From positions 124,001 through 188,000 of the forward strand of contig CAVQMN010000008.1 of NCBI GenBank assembly GCA_963713625.1: 64,000 nt of DNA, given 5' to 3'. The stretch comes from Bog-756 sp963713625. Lineage in GTDB: Bacteria; Actinomycetota; Acidimicrobiia; Acidimicrobiales; RAAP-2. A program made the translations under genes and the position numbers. Positions 49,082 through 57,481 of this stretch are shown in pieces. A model generated the notes under the pieces. The model was not told the origin of the DNA. It made no database searches and saw nothing but the letters and a program-made list of their open reading frames with translations. Positions within the stretch are counted from its first letter, which is position 1; each line of letters opens with the position of its first letter.

Positions 49082-49853
49082 CGTGCTCTCCCTCTTCTGT
49101 CTTCGTCTCTGCGGCCGGAGGATGATCCCCCGGCGCCTGTGCGGCCACGGCGACCGGCGCCTCTGGCTCGGTGGTCGCCGCGGCGGCCACGGTGTCGCCG
49201 GCGGGCCCGGCGGTTGCATCTGTTGTCGACGCTCCGGCGGTGGTCCCGGCTGTCGGTGCCGGCTCCGCCTTCGGGGCCGAGCCGTTGCCCTCATGGCCGG
49301 GGCCCTTGGACGCGGCCGACTGCTTGGCCCGCTTGTCCGGTGCCAACACCATCACCATGTTGCGACCATCGAGCCGGGGCACGGCCTCGGACTTGCCCAT
49401 TCCGTCCATCTGCTCGGCGATCCGGTCGAGGATCTTCTTGCCGAGCTCGGGATGGAAGACCTCGCGGCCCCTGAACATGATGGTGATTTTTACCTTGTGA
49501 CCCTCCTCGAGGAACTTGGCCACCTGCCGGGTCTTGGTATCGAAGTCACCGGGCCCGATCTTCGGGCGGTACTTCATCTCCTTGATCCCTACATGGACCG
49601 CTTTGCGTCTCGATTCCTTGGCCCGCTGGGCCGCATCGAACTTGAACTTCCCGTAGTCCATGATGCGGCAGACCGGGGGATTGGCCCCCGGGGCCACCTC
49701 CACCAGGTCCAGGTCGAGCTGTCGGGCAATGGCCAGAGCCTCCGGCAGCAGTTTGATCCCCAGCTGTTCCCCGTCGGGGTCGACCAGGCGTACTTCGCGG
49801 GCGCGGATACGATCGTTGATGCGAGTCTCATTGGTGGTGACGGTGGCTGCTAT
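49062..49853 (-). CDS. infC: Translation initiation factor IF-3 with AUA start and long C-terminal tail
   Basis: IF-3 checks start codons and keeps 30S subunits free. It is 263 residues from ATA 49853. The N domain (NETRINDRIRAREVRLV), linker and C domain (VEVAPGANPPVCRIMDYGKF, KITIMFRGRE) are intact. The frame opens only after a TGA at 49862, and no ATG, GTG or TTG occurs before the N domain; ATA has GGAG 9 bases upstream. Rare starts on infC let IF-3 repress its own synthesis. The last ~85 residues are Ala/Pro/Thr/Glu-rich and acidic, beyond the usual ~180. The 3' end overlaps rpmI. Confidence 0.93.
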   Translation of the reverse strand: MAATVTTNETRINDRIRAREVRLVDPDGEQLGIKLLPEALAIARQLDLDLVEVAPGANPPVCRIMDYGKFKFDAAQRAKESRRKAVHVGIKEMKYRPKIGPGDFDTKTRQVAKFLEEGHKVKITIMFRGREVFHPELGKKILDRIAEQMDGMGKSEAVPRLDGRNMVMVLAPDKRAKQSAASKGPGHEGNGSAPKAEPAPTAGTTAGASTTDATAGPAGDTVAAAATTEPEAPVAVAAQAPGDHPPAAETKTEEGEHDAKDEN

Positions 49854-50055
49854 TCGACTTCACTCCTCTGTCTTCGGGCCACGGACCTCCCGTGCCCTCC
49901 ATACAAGGAGCGGAGCCACAACCGACCACACCGACTCACGTCGGCCGCTGGTGGCGTAGACCCGGCGCACGTGTGCACAGGGCACCGTGGCCGGGTGGGA
50001 GCCCTCTGTTGCCGGTCTCCGCTTCCTCGTCTATCAGTGCTTTAGGCTACCAGTC
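49854..50055 (-). promoter_or_regulatory. Structured leader of the infC-rpmI-rplT operon
   Basis: The 200 bp upstream of infC contain a strong hairpin at 49876-49897 (GGGCACGG against CCGTGGCCC with a one-base bulge), directly before the Shine-Dalgarno at 49863-49868, and a second short hairpin (CTCC/GGAG, ~49898-49916). This is where L20-type leader control operates in other bacteria; binding here is inferred. Confidence 0.45.
50043..50048 (+). promoter_or_regulatory. -10 element for a leaderless transcript
   Basis: TAGGCT ends 7 bases before the GTG at 50056, the spacing of leaderless actinobacterial genes. The reverse complement of 50044-50049 is TAGCCT, another TANNNT, so the same bases could serve the divergent infC operon. 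Confidence 0.5.
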
Positions 50056-50577
50056 GTGAGCTCACTTTGGACACCTGATGGCGAACGCCCGGTGGCCCGG
50101 CCCGGAACAGCCGGCGGCGCCGGGGCGCCCACGGGCGCCGGCCCGCCCCCGGGAGGCGGCCCCGACCGGCCCGACGACCCCTCGGACATGGACGAGGAGG
50201 AGCTGGCCCGGCAGATGGCGGCCATGCGTGCCGAGCTGGCCAATTCCCCGGTGGAAGTGGTGGTGGCCAACCACTGCTACGGGCTGTTCGAGCTGGCCGC
50301 CGTCTACCTGTCCCAGCAGCCGGCCATGCTCACCCAGGCCCGCCTGGCCATCGACGCCCTCGGGAGCCTCCTCGACGGCCTCGAAGGCCGTCTCGGAGAG
50401 GCGGAGCAGCAGCTGAAGGACGGTCTCAGCCAGCTCCGGCTGGCCTACGTGCAGATCGACGGGGCGCAACGGGCCGGGGCCGAGGTGGCCTCGGCGGCGG
50501 GGGTCAACGGAGAGTCGACCGGTGACCCCGGGTCGGCATCGGCGGACACTGAGATTGAGAACGACCTCCCCGGGTGA
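50056..50577 (+). CDS. DUF1844-like protein
   Basis: Cytoplasmic protein of 173 residues. An N-terminal Pro/Gly-rich region is followed by a helical core (FELAAVYLSQQPAMLTQARL, LAIDALGSLLDGLEG, LKDGLSQLRLAYVQI) matching the DUF1844 pattern, and an acidic tail. Function unknown; its position divergent from infC is recurrent in actinobacteria as far as I recall. GTG 50056 is chosen for the leaderless -10; an in-frame start at 49987 would give an unrelated N-terminus. The stop overlaps the next GTG (GTGA). Confidence 0.7.
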   Translation: MSSLWTPDGERPVARPGTAGGAGAPTGAGPPPGGGPDRPDDPSDMDEEELARQMAAMRAELANSPVEVVVANHCYGLFELAAVYLSQQPAMLTQARLAIDALGSLLDGLEGRLGEAEQQLKDGLSQLRLAYVQIDGAQRAGAEVASAAGVNGESTGDPGSASADTEIENDLPG

Positions 50578-52517
50578 GCGGGGGTAGCAACGGCGGTCCG
50601 GACCCGTCGGCCGGAGGGCCGGACCTGAACGGGGCGGCCAGGGCGCCCGAGGGCAGCGGTGCGACCGGCGACGCCGGTGCCGGCGGCACCGGCCCCCCGG
50701 CGTCGCCGCGGTCCCTGGCCGGCATCGACAGCTCCCGGGTCCGTAGCTTCATCGGCCTGTCCATCGGGCTGGTCGGCCCCCGGGCCAATCTGGCCATCTC
50801 CGGCGTGCTCATCACCTTGTTCGTCCAGCAGCGGGCCTCGGGTGCCCTGGCCGTCACCTTCGCCCTGACCGCCGACCGTCTGGTCAGCTGGCTGACCTTT
50901 CCCGTGGCCGGCCGCCTGAGTGACCGATCGCGGAACCGGGTGGGGCGACGAACACCCTTCATGGCCGGCAGCCTCATCGTGATGGGGGTGGCCACCTGGA
51001 TGTTCACCGTGGTCGGTGGCTACTGGCTCCTCGTGCTGATGATCCTGATCGCCGGCCAGGCGTCGGCCGTCTTCACCCTGACCAACGTGGCCGTGGTGCC
51101 CGAGGTGTTCGGCCGCAGCCGATGGATCAAGGCCTTGCTGTTGACCACCGTCCTCGGCACCCTGGCCAGCCTCACCATCAAGGGCACGGTCATCGCCAGT
51201 TGGAAGCAGAACGATCCTTCCACCTGGAACCTGCCCTTCCAGTTGACCGCGGTCATCCTGGTGGCGGTGGGCATCGTCGTGTTCATCCTGGTCCGTGAAG
51301 CACCCAGCGCCTCCTTCGGGGCCGAGGCCGACCGCAAGGAGCGGGCCCGGCCGGCCCGCGACGAGCTCCGCGACATCCTGTCCCGGCCCAATGCCAAGGT
51401 GTTGGTGGGCGGGTCACTGCTCTTCTGGTCGGGGGTGGGATCCACCGCCTACGTGGCCATCCTCTTCTTCCAGAAGATCCTCCACGCCGGAGCCAGTGCC
51501 CAGACCATTGCCGGACTGGCCACCGGACTCCCGGTGTTCTTCATCGGCATCGCCCTCGGGATCCCGCTCAGCCGCTGGCTCACCCCCATGCAGCTGGCCA
51601 TCGGCGCTCCGCTGGCCGGGGCCGTGCTGGCCGGAGTGCAGTACTTCGACACCCACCTGTGGCAGGCGGTGGTGCTCAGCTACATCGGTGCTCCCCTCAT
51701 CGGCGCCTACATCATCGTCATGGCCCCGCTCCTCCTCCAGCTCCTGCCCCGGGCCGGTGGTCTCGGTGAACGCCTCGGCGTGCTGCTGGCCCCGTTCAAC
51801 CTGTGCAGCGTGATCCTGGCCTACGTCGCCGCCGTGGTCATCGATGCCACCGGCAACTACCGGCTCATCTGGCTCTTCCCGGCGGCCACCGGCCTCGGCC
51901 AGGCCCTGGTCAACTGTTGGCTCAAATACCCGGCCCGGCGGGCTTCGAGTCCGGACATGGTCAAGCGTCTCTGGGAGTGGAGCGTCGTCCAGGCCGAGTC
52001 CATGGCCGAGACGGGCATCGTCGCCGGACTCCTGGCCGCCCCGCTCCTCGGCGTGGTCACCGAGGAGGATGCCGACAGCGCGGTGGTCATCGACATGGCC
52101 AGCAACATCCTCGGGAATCCCTACGAAGACCTCGAAGACCTCGACACCCCTGGCCCACAGACCGTGCCCTCCCTCGGCCCGGGCACCACGTGGCCCCCGG
52201 CCGGTCAGTCACCCTCCGACGGTGGGGACGGCGTCACCGGGGTGCGCCAGGTCGGAGGCGGCCCCGTCGACGGGCCCGACAACGGGGACGAGAAGTCAGG
52301 TCGGGGCGGGTCTCCGTCACCGGGACCGTCGGGCGCCGCCGATACCACCCCGGGAGTTCCGGACGGCGGAGTGGACCCGGTCGGCTCGGCCGGAGCGGAC
52401 GCAGGGACGGGTTCGGTCAGCGCCGACGGGAGCGGGGCCGACGGCTCCGGGGCCGACGGGAGCGGGGGCGACCGGAGCGGGCCCGCACCGTCGGGGGGGG
52501 AGCCGACCTCCGACTGA
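50574..52517 (+). CDS. Major facilitator superfamily transporter (GPH-like) with long hydrophilic tail
   Basis: Membrane transporter of 647 residues. A Gly/Ala-rich N-terminus (~45 residues) precedes 11-12 membrane segments (~55-455). RLSDRSRNRVGRRTPFM between helices 2 and 3 is the loop of glycoside-pentoside-hexuronide-like carriers. The region after the last helix has a helical cytosolic part (SSPDMVKRLWEWSVVQAESM) and then ~130 residues of Gly/Pro/Asp/Ser low complexity, including ADGSG repeats. That tail lies antisense to the end of the cold-shock gene; one of the two frames may end earlier in practice. Start GTG overlaps the upstream stop. Confidence 0.82.
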   Translation: MSGGSNGGPDPSAGGPDLNGAARAPEGSGATGDAGAGGTGPPASPRSLAGIDSSRVRSFIGLSIGLVGPRANLAISGVLITLFVQQRASGALAVTFALTADRLVSWLTFPVAGRLSDRSRNRVGRRTPFMAGSLIVMGVATWMFTVVGGYWLLVLMILIAGQASAVFTLTNVAVVPEVFGRSRWIKALLLTTVLGTLASLTIKGTVIASWKQNDPSTWNLPFQLTAVILVAVGIVVFILVREAPSASFGAEADRKERARPARDELRDILSRPNAKVLVGGSLLFWSGVGSTAYVAILFFQKILHAGASAQTIAGLATGLPVFFIGIALGIPLSRWLTPMQLAIGAPLAGAVLAGVQYFDTHLWQAVVLSYIGAPLIGAYIIVMAPLLLQLLPRAGGLGERLGVLLAPFNLCSVILAYVAAVVIDATGNYRLIWLFPAATGLGQALVNCWLKYPARRASSPDMVKRLWEWSVVQAESMAETGIVAGLLAAPLLGVVTEEDADSAVVIDMASNILGNPYEDLEDLDTPGPQTVPSLGPGTTWPPAGQSPSDGGDGVTGVRQVGGGPVDGPDNGDEKSGRGGSPSPGPSGAADTTPGVPDGGVDPVGSAGADAGTGSVSADGSGADGSGADGSGGDRSGPAPSGGEPTSD

Positions 52518-52819
52518 GCACCCGGGGCCGGGCGCTCGAGGGTCGAGCCGGGGGGCACCACGCCGGGCAGGGGCCGGACCGACCGGGCCTCCAGCCGGCC
52601 CAGCCGTCCCGGGGAGACGATGAAGGCCACCACCGTGCCCACGGCGATCCGGCGGGAGCCGTCGGTGATCGCCGTGCAGTGGAAGCCCAACCTCCGACCC
52701 GGCCCGTACTCGATGACGCCCAAGCCCCGCGGCTCGTCGAACTCGATGACATCGCCGACCAGCGGAGCGTGCCCCACCGGTGGCGGATCGACCGGTCCGG
52801 CCCAGGCGGCGGGGGTCAA
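52205..52819 (-). CDS. Cold-shock-domain-like protein
   Basis: Small nucleic-acid-binding protein. The core (~residues 15-75: GDVIEFDEPRGLGVIEY, RLGFHCTAITDGSRRIAVGT, VAFIVSPGRLGRLEA) resembles the actinobacterial cold-shock-like family with FHCTAI. The remaining ~130 residues are Pro/Ser/Ala low complexity encoded opposite the MFS tail. The TTG at 52819 is preceded by GGAAGG with a 9-base gap; it lies 28 bp after hisG. The core is convincing, while the tail and exact end are less so. Confidence 0.72.
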   Translation of the reverse strand: MTPAAWAGPVDPPPVGHAPLVGDVIEFDEPRGLGVIEYGPGRRLGFHCTAITDGSRRIAVGTVVAFIVSPGRLGRLEARSVRPLPGVVPPGSTLERPAPGAQSEVGSPPDGAGPLRSPPLPSAPEPSAPLPSALTEPVPASAPAEPTGSTPPSGTPGVVSAAPDGPGDGDPPRPDFSSPLSGPSTGPPPTWRTPVTPSPPSEGD

Positions 52820-52847
52820 CGGCGTCGCCCTTCCGGGCTCCGCGCCC

Positions 52848-53744
52848 TCAATGGACGATCTTCGACAGCGGCAGTTCGATGATGTCGGTGGCACCACGGT
52901 CCTTCAGCGCCGGGATGAGGACGTTGATCTCCGATTTCGGCACCACCGCCTCCACCGCGAATCCCCCCCCGCCGAACAGCTCCGACACGGTCGGCGACCG
53001 GAGGGACGGCAGCACCTCGATGACGCCGGGAAGCTGCTCCGTGGCCACGTTGAGCTTGACCAGGACCTTCAACCGCGCCTCGAGCGCCCCCTCCAGCAGC
53101 GTGAACAGCTGGCCCATGGCGTGACGCTTGGCCGGGTCCCCGACCGCCGAAGGATTGGCGATCAGCTCGGTGTGGGAGACGAGGAGGGTCTCCACGATCT
53201 TGAGACCGGCGGCGCGCAGGGCCCCTCCTGTCTCGGTGATCTCCACCACGCAGTCGGCGATGTCGGGCACCTTGGCCTCGGTGGCCCCGTAGGAGAGGCT
53301 GATCTCGGCCGGCACCCCGTGCTCCTCCAGATACCGGCGGGTCAGCTCGGGATACTCGGTCGACACCCGGAGCGCACCGGAGACGCCGGTCCCCGATCCG
53401 GCCAGATCCGCCACCGACGACGCCGCCGAGTCGACGGGGACGGCCAGGACCACCCGGATGGGATTGGCCGTCGCCTTCGAGTACCGGAGCACTCCGAGGG
53501 AGGTCACCTCGCTCCCCCGCTCCTCGACCCAGTCCCGCCCGGTGATCCCGATGTCGAACAGGCCCTCGGCCACGTAGAGGGGTATCTCCTGAGGGCGCAG
53601 GATCCTGACCTCGACGATCCGGGGGTCGTCGATGGTCGCCCGGTAGTCGACGGCCGACGACCGCATCACGGCCAGATCGGCGGCGGCGAACAGTTCCAGG
53701 GTGGCCCGTTCGAGGGAACCTTTGGGCAGGACCAGTCGGAGCAT
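52848..53744 (-). CDS. hisG: ATP phosphoribosyltransferase (long form)
   Basis: First step of histidine synthesis, joining ATP and PRPP; 298 residues, so the long form with a C-terminal regulatory domain that senses histidine (no HisZ needed). Markers are RLVLPKGSLERATLELF, GITGRDWVEE and the PRPP-type loop ETGGALRAAGLKIVE. The ATG shares one base with the ribH stop (TGATG). It is separated from other his genes in this window. Confidence 0.95.
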   Translation of the reverse strand: MLRLVLPKGSLERATLELFAAADLAVMRSSAVDYRATIDDPRIVEVRILRPQEIPLYVAEGLFDIGITGRDWVEERGSEVTSLGVLRYSKATANPIRVVLAVPVDSAASSVADLAGSGTGVSGALRVSTEYPELTRRYLEEHGVPAEISLSYGATEAKVPDIADCVVEITETGGALRAAGLKIVETLLVSHTELIANPSAVGDPAKRHAMGQLFTLLEGALEARLKVLVKLNVATEQLPGVIEVLPSLRSPTVSELFGGGGFAVEAVVPKSEINVLIPALKDRGATDIIELPLSKIVH

Positions 53745-54322
53745 CAGCGCTTTCCGACGGAAAAACCGACCCGGTGGCCGGACGTGGCCGCGGTGACCGA
53801 ACCGAGCACCCTGACCGTGTGCACGGCGGTGAGCGCCGCCTCCCGACCCTTGTTGGTCCGGTCGGGCCGCGATCGCTCCAGGGCCTGATCGACGGAATCG
53901 GTGGTGAGGACGCCGAATACCACGGGGACGCCGGTGTCGAGTTGGACACGTTGCAGGCCCGATGCGCACTCGCCCGCCACGAACTCGTAGTGACCGGTGT
54001 CCCCCCTGATCACCGCGCCGAGGCAGATCACGGCGTCCACCGCGCCGGAACGGGCCAGATGCTGGGCCACCACCGGGAGCTCGAAAGCTCCCGGGACCCA
54101 GGCCACGATGGCCTTCCCCAGATCGCACCCTGACTCCTCGAGGCCGTCGAGGGCGCCGGTCAGCAGGCGATCGGTGATACCCCCGTTGAACTCGGCGCAG
54201 GCCAGCGCCACCCGGGGCCCGGGCTCGGGAACGTCGTCGTCGCCGTCCAGCGCGGACCCGACCCGTGCCGCGGCTCGTTGTTTGGCGTCGTCCGGGAGCA
54301 GGGTCAGGTCAGAGGACGTCAT
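53744..54322 (-). CDS. ribH: 6,7-dimethyl-8-ribityllumazine synthase
   Basis: Penultimate enzyme of riboflavin synthesis, forming icosahedral or pentameric shells; 192 residues. FNGGITDRLLTGAL, VPGAFELPVVA, LGAVIRGDTGHYEFVAGE and the catalytic-region GVLTTDSVDQALER are present. There is an N-terminal extension of ~35 residues. ATG 54322 overlaps the end of ribBA by 14 bases. Confidence 0.96.
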   Translation of the reverse strand: MTSSDLTLLPDDAKQRAAARVGSALDGDDDVPEPGPRVALACAEFNGGITDRLLTGALDGLEESGCDLGKAIVAWVPGAFELPVVAQHLARSGAVDAVICLGAVIRGDTGHYEFVAGECASGLQRVQLDTGVPVVFGVLTTDSVDQALERSRPDRTNKGREAALTAVHTVRVLGSVTAATSGHRVGFSVGKR

Positions 54323-55529
54323 CGAGGCCCTCGAGCAGATGACCCATCCGTTCGCGCTTGGTCCTCAGATACTCGATGTTCTCCGGGGTGGGGGTGGGCT
54401 GGAGATTCACCCGCTCGACGATATCGAGTCCGAACCCCTCGAGTCCGCCGTACTTGGTCGGATTGTTGGTCATCAGCCGCATGGTGGTCACTCCGAGGTC
54501 GACCAGGATCTGGGCCCCGATCCCGTACTCACGCGAGTCAGCCGGCAATCCCATCTCGAGATTGGCGTCCACCGTGTCGTACCCCTTCTCCTGCAGGTTG
54601 TAGGCCCGGAGCTTGTGGGCCAGGCCGATGCCCCTGCCCTCGTGGCCGCGCAGGTAGACGATCACCCCACTGCCGTTTTCGGCGATGGCGGCCATGGCCG
54701 CCTGAAGCTGGGGACCGCAGTCGCAACGGGCCGAACCGAAGACATCGCCGGTCAGGCACTCGCTGTGCACCCGCACCAGGGTGTTGGCCTGTCCGGCCAC
54801 TTCCCCCTTGACCAGGGCCACGTGCTGCTCCCCGTCGAGGACCGACTCGTAGGCGTAGACCATGAACTCCCCGTAGTCGGTGGGGATCCGGGCGCCGTCG
54901 AGCCGCCGGACCAACTTGTCCTTCTGCCGGCGGTACCGGATCAGCTCGGCGATGGAGATGAGATGCAGCCCGTGCCGGTCGGCGAACTCCATCAGCTCGG
55001 GCAGCCGGGCCATGCCCGTCTTGTCCTCGCTCACCACCTCGCACAGCACCCCGGCCGGGGACATGCCGGCGGCGCGGGCCAGATCGACGGCGGCCTCGGT
55101 GTGCCCGGCGCGCTTGAGCACGCCGCCGGGTCGGTAGCGGAGCGGGAAGATGTGCCCGGGCCGGTTGAGGTCGGAGGGGCGGACATGGGGGTCGACCAGT
55201 GCCTTGATGGTGGCGGCCCGGTCGGAGGCGGAGATGCCGGTCGACGTTCCGTGGCGGTAGTCCACGCTCACGGTGAAGGCCGTGCGCTGCACCTCGGTGT
55301 TCGAGCTCACCATCAGGGGCAGGTCCAGGTGCTCGACCCGCTCCGGGGTCAGAGGGACGCAGATGAGCCCGGAAGTGTGGGCCAGGAAGAACGCGATCTT
55401 CTCGGGGGTGACGGCGTCGGCGGCCATGATCAGGTCGCCCTCGTTCTCGCGGTCCTCGTCGTCGACGACGACGACGATCTCCCCGCGACCGACCGCCTCT
55501 ATCGCATCCTCAACCGATGAAAAGGGCAT
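54309..55529 (-). CDS. ribBA: Bifunctional DHBP synthase / GTP cyclohydrolase II
   Basis: Supplies both precursors of lumazine; 406 residues. The RibB half (1-~205) has DDEDRENEGDLIMAAD and DYRHGTSTGISASDRA. The RibA half has the zinc ligands in HSECLTGDVFGSARCDCG and the GHEGRGIGL loop. AAGGAGACAAAGGG precedes ATG 55529. I saw no FMN riboswitch in the 146 bp upstream. Confidence 0.96.
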   Translation of the reverse strand: MPFSSVEDAIEAVGRGEIVVVVDDEDRENEGDLIMAADAVTPEKIAFFLAHTSGLICVPLTPERVEHLDLPLMVSSNTEVQRTAFTVSVDYRHGTSTGISASDRAATIKALVDPHVRPSDLNRPGHIFPLRYRPGGVLKRAGHTEAAVDLARAAGMSPAGVLCEVVSEDKTGMARLPELMEFADRHGLHLISIAELIRYRRQKDKLVRRLDGARIPTDYGEFMVYAYESVLDGEQHVALVKGEVAGQANTLVRVHSECLTGDVFGSARCDCGPQLQAAMAAIAENGSGVIVYLRGHEGRGIGLAHKLRAYNLQEKGYDTVDANLEMGLPADSREYGIGAQILVDLGVTTMRLMTNNPTKYGGLEGFGLDIVERVNLQPTPTPENIEYLRTKRERMGHLLEGLDDVL

Positions 55530-55675
55530 GGACCCTTTGTCTCCTTGTCGTTCTACGTCCGGCTGCGATGCGGGGAACTGGGCCTCGGTGCAGCCTGGAG
55601 CCGAAAACCAGCTGTTCTCTATGTCGGCCCGCACAGCGCCGGCCTTAGGTAATTTCTGTGATCCATCCGACGGCC

Positions 55676-56671
55676 TCAGCTGTCCGCGGGAGACATTTCG
55701 ACCCTCAAATCACCCTCCAGGCTAGTCACCGAGTGCACCCGGCCCCGCCACAGGCGCTCGACTGTCCCGGCCCCGGGCCCGGCGAACAGCGGACGGGCGT
55801 CATCCCCTCCGAACAGGGCGGGAGCCAGATAGATGACGTAGCGGTCCACCAATCCGGCGGTGTGGAAGGCATGGGCCACGGTGGGGCCGCCCTCGACCAG
55901 AAGCTGGACGATCCCCTGCCTCCCCAACCCGTCGAGCACCTCCCCGAGATCGCCGCCGACCTCCAGGGCGGGGTGGACGGCTGCCCCGGACGGGGCCCGG
56001 CCGAGGACCACCCGCACCGGCTGCTGGTCGGGGCCCCGGAAGTACGGGTCACCGGACGGCAGCCGCACCGTCAGGGCCGGGTCATCGCTGCGGACCGTAC
56101 CTGCGCCCACCAGGACGGCGTCGGACCGGGCCCGCAGGCGGTGGACATCACGACGGGCGGCCGGACCGGTGATCCACCGGCTGGTCCCGTCGGGTGCCCC
56201 GGTGCGCCCGTCGAGTGAGGCGGCCAGCTTGAGGACCACCCAGGGCCGACCGGTCTGTCGGTGCTTGACGTAGGCGCCCAGTTGCTCGGAGGCCAGCTCG
56301 GCGCCGACCCCCACCACCACCTCGACTCCGGCGGCCCGCAAGCTGTCGATCCCCCGGCCGGACACCTGGCTGTCGGGGTCCTCGACGGCCACCACCACCC
56401 GCCGGACGCCCGAGGCCACGATGGCCTCGGTGCACGGTGGCGTGCGACCGTGATGGGCGCACGGTTCCAGCGTGACATAGAGCGTGGCCGCCTCGGCCCG
56501 ATGGCCCGCCGCGCCCAATGCCGCCACTTCGGCGTGGGGGCCGCCTGGAGGAGCGGTGGCTCCGGCGAACCACTCCCCCGGGCCGGCAGAGGGGACCACC
56601 ACCGCGCCCACCCACGGATTCGGCGCCGTCAGCCCACGGACCGACTCGGCCGCTTCGAGGGCGCGCCCCAT
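55676..56671 (-). CDS. ribD: Riboflavin biosynthesis deaminase/reductase
   Basis: Deaminates and then reduces the pyrimidine intermediate; ~331 residues. The zinc site is GGPHAEVAAL and EPCAHHGRTPPC; the reductase half has LKLAASLDGRTG, DAVLVGAGTV and LLVEGGPTVAHAF. ATG 56671 is conservative: the usual first helix begins a few residues earlier, and a CTG at 56716 overlapping the rpe stop (CTGA) could add 15 residues. The rib genes here run ribD-ribBA-ribH with no riboflavin synthase. Confidence 0.93.
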   Translation of the reverse strand: MGRALEAAESVRGLTAPNPWVGAVVVPSAGPGEWFAGATAPPGGPHAEVAALGAAGHRAEAATLYVTLEPCAHHGRTPPCTEAIVASGVRRVVVAVEDPDSQVSGRGIDSLRAAGVEVVVGVGAELASEQLGAYVKHRQTGRPWVVLKLAASLDGRTGAPDGTSRWITGPAARRDVHRLRARSDAVLVGAGTVRSDDPALTVRLPSGDPYFRGPDQQPVRVVLGRAPSGAAVHPALEVGGDLGEVLDGLGRQGIVQLLVEGGPTVAHAFHTAGLVDRYVIYLAPALFGGDDARPLFAGPGAGTVERLWRGRVHSVTSLEGDLRVEMSPADS

Positions 56672-56712
56672 CCAGTCGATGTCGCTCCGGTCGGCGGGAT
56701 CCGGATCGGTGG

Positions 56713-57408
56713 TCAGGACGGAGCGCCCGTCACCGCATCCACCGCCGCGTGCAGGATGTCCGACACCGCCTCCAGCGGATGCGCACGTCCGAACACCGCC
56801 GAGCCGGCCACGAAGACGTTGGCGCCCGAGCGCGCCGCTTCGACCACCGTGTGCTCGTCGACACCCCCGTCCACCTCGACGTCGATGATCAGACCGGCCT
56901 CGGACGCAGCCTGGCGCACCCTCCGGACCTTCGGCATGACGTCGGCGATGAACGACTGACCGCCGAATCCCGGGAACACGGTCATGCACAGGATCAGATC
57001 GACCTGATCGAGGTAGGGCTCGATGGCCTCGAAGGGCGTGTCGGGATTGGCGGCCAGGCCGACCCGCAGGCCGAGGTCGCGCATCTGGGCGATCAGCGCG
57101 GCCGTCTCACCCACCTCGACGTGCACCGTGCAGCCGTCGGCTCCGGCATCCCGGAAGGGCTCGAGGTAGCGGGAGGGCTCGGTGATCATCAGGTGGGTGT
57201 CGAAGAACAGGTCGGTGTGCTCCCGCAGGGAGGAGACGACCGGCGGACCGATGGTCAGGTTGGGGACGAAGTGCCCGTCCATGACATCGACGTGGAGCCA
57301 GTCCGAGCCCGGTGCCACCAGGTCGATGGCGTCGGACAGGGCGCCGAAGTCGGCCGACAGGATCGACGGGGCCACCCGCAGCTCGGGCACGGTCGGAGAC
57401 GTCGGCAT
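56713..57408 (-). CDS. rpe: Ribulose-phosphate 3-epimerase
   Basis: Interconverts ribulose-5-phosphate and xylulose-5-phosphate; 231 residues. VAPSILSADFGAL, HVDVMDGHFVPNLTIGP, TVFPGFGGQSFI and EVDGGVDEHT give the metal and catalytic residues. Ribulose-5-phosphate also feeds RibBA, which fits the cluster. Confidence 0.97.
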   Translation of the reverse strand: MPTSPTVPELRVAPSILSADFGALSDAIDLVAPGSDWLHVDVMDGHFVPNLTIGPPVVSSLREHTDLFFDTHLMITEPSRYLEPFRDAGADGCTVHVEVGETAALIAQMRDLGLRVGLAANPDTPFEAIEPYLDQVDLILCMTVFPGFGGQSFIADVMPKVRRVRQAASEAGLIIDVEVDGGVDEHTVVEAARSGANVFVAGSAVFGRAHPLEAVSDILHAAVDAVTGAPS

Positions 57409-57481
57409 GACGAGGGAGCCTACCCACCGGGGCCGACCGGGCCGGTGGGCCGGGGCCCGCCGGACGGCATCCGGACGGTGC

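Noticed and set aside
55530..55675. FMN riboswitch upstream of ribBA
   Set aside because: The conserved RFN blocks are not visible in the sequence.
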